Program-made: the position numbers and the translations under genes
Assembly: GCA_963575745.1 (NCBI GenBank)
Contig: CAUYUJ010021075.1
Location: 81,140-145,139 of the forward strand
Length of the DNA stretch: 64,000 nucleotides
Reading direction: 5' to 3'
Origin: Prorocentrum cordatum
Lineage: Eukaryota > Sar > Dinophyceae > Prorocentrales > Prorocentraceae
Shown: positions 63,922 to 64,000 of the stretch, one piece after another
How the letters are laid out: each line of letters starts with the position of its first letter
Position numbering within the stretch: position 1 is the first letter of the stretch
The notes under the pieces: model-generated
Database searches by the model: none
Told to the model about the DNA's origin: nothing
Seen by the model: the letters and a program-made list of their open reading frames with translations, nothing else

Positions 63922-64000
63922 AGGAGGAGGAGGAGGAGGAGGAGGAGGAGGAGGAGGAGGAGGAGGAGGTAGGGGAGGAGGAGGAGGAGGAGGAGGAGGA
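63922..64000. repeat. GAG purine tract at the right edge
   Basis: (GGA)n that continues off the window. Confidence 0.95.

Larger units (their letters stand above)
21268..64000 (+). other. split gene for an S-adenosylmethionine-type mitochondrial carrier
   Basis: At least seven short exons on the + strand, at 21268, 27082, 31949, 43363, 51145, 57676 and 63789, encode consecutive parts of one mitochondrial carrier (SLC25 family). Such proteins have three repeats of two helices each and sit in the inner mitochondrial membrane. The RVPxEVxKQ signature of repeat 2 and TTPLDVAKT of repeat 3 are typical of the S-adenosylmethionine carrier branch (Pet8/SAMC/SLC25A26). Exon order, phases and spacing between motifs agree with that family. 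Introns are roughly 4.8, 5.7, 6.0, 6.5, 7.6 and 11.3 kb and are packed with short elements. The N-terminal exon(s) with the first PxD motif were not found in the window, and the C-terminus lies beyond the right edge. The substrate is inferred from motif similarity only. Confidence 0.75.

Overview
The window looks like nuclear DNA of a dinoflagellate. The evidence is high G+C, dense short inverted-repeat elements, long one-sided trinucleotide tracts, several satellite arrays, micro-exons separated by multi-kilobase introns, and GC (perhaps also GA) splice donors. The species cannot be named from the sequence. No bacterial operon, tRNA, rRNA or CRISPR was seen. I also saw no obvious dinoflagellate spliced-leader relic. 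One 100-base assembly gap (16370-16469) lies at the end of a TG tract.

Left part (1-21 kb). A 2.3-kb TAC tract (1.26-3.59 kb) is followed by a 4-kb array of an 11-15 bp unit built on ATCCAACG (3.9-8.0 kb). Next comes a 2.8-kb array of a GC-rich unit of about 103 bp (8.3-11.1 kb). At 12.2-14.16 kb lies the one clear tandem-domain protein gene. It has a signal peptide followed by nine cysteine-rich units of 69 aa, with frame damage in two places. From 14.5 kb on the sequence is a mosaic of short non-autonomous elements.

Right part (21.3-64 kb). The main result is a gene that ordinary ORF finding misses: a mitochondrial carrier most like the S-adenosylmethionine carrier (SLC25A26/Pet8/SAMC type). 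It is split on the + strand into exons of about 39-135 bp at 21.27, 27.08, 31.95, 43.36, 51.15, 57.68 and 63.79 kb, with a possible extra exon at 29.23 kb. The pieces are in the right order, in compatible phase and without internal stops. They cover the carrier from the second half of repeat 1 to the third signature motif. The first exon(s) and the 3' end were not found or lie outside. Introns of about 5 to 11 kb hold nearly everything else in this part. Diverged copies of carrier exons also lie in and near the gene (19.83, 47.44 and perhaps 63.19 kb).

Mobile DNA. I could build about 18 families of short repeats by comparing copies within the window. Family A (about 161 bp, inverted ends with GTCGGGCCTGTCCC, 8-bp target duplications) has six copies. 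Families B and C begin with CAGT next to TA and resemble Tc1/mariner-type MITEs. Families D to R and T are named below. Larger blocks include a roughly 90-bp satellite present in alternating orientation at 37.3-41.6 kb and an inverted relic of the 103-bp satellite at 32.3-32.7 kb. Letters A-T are my own working labels.
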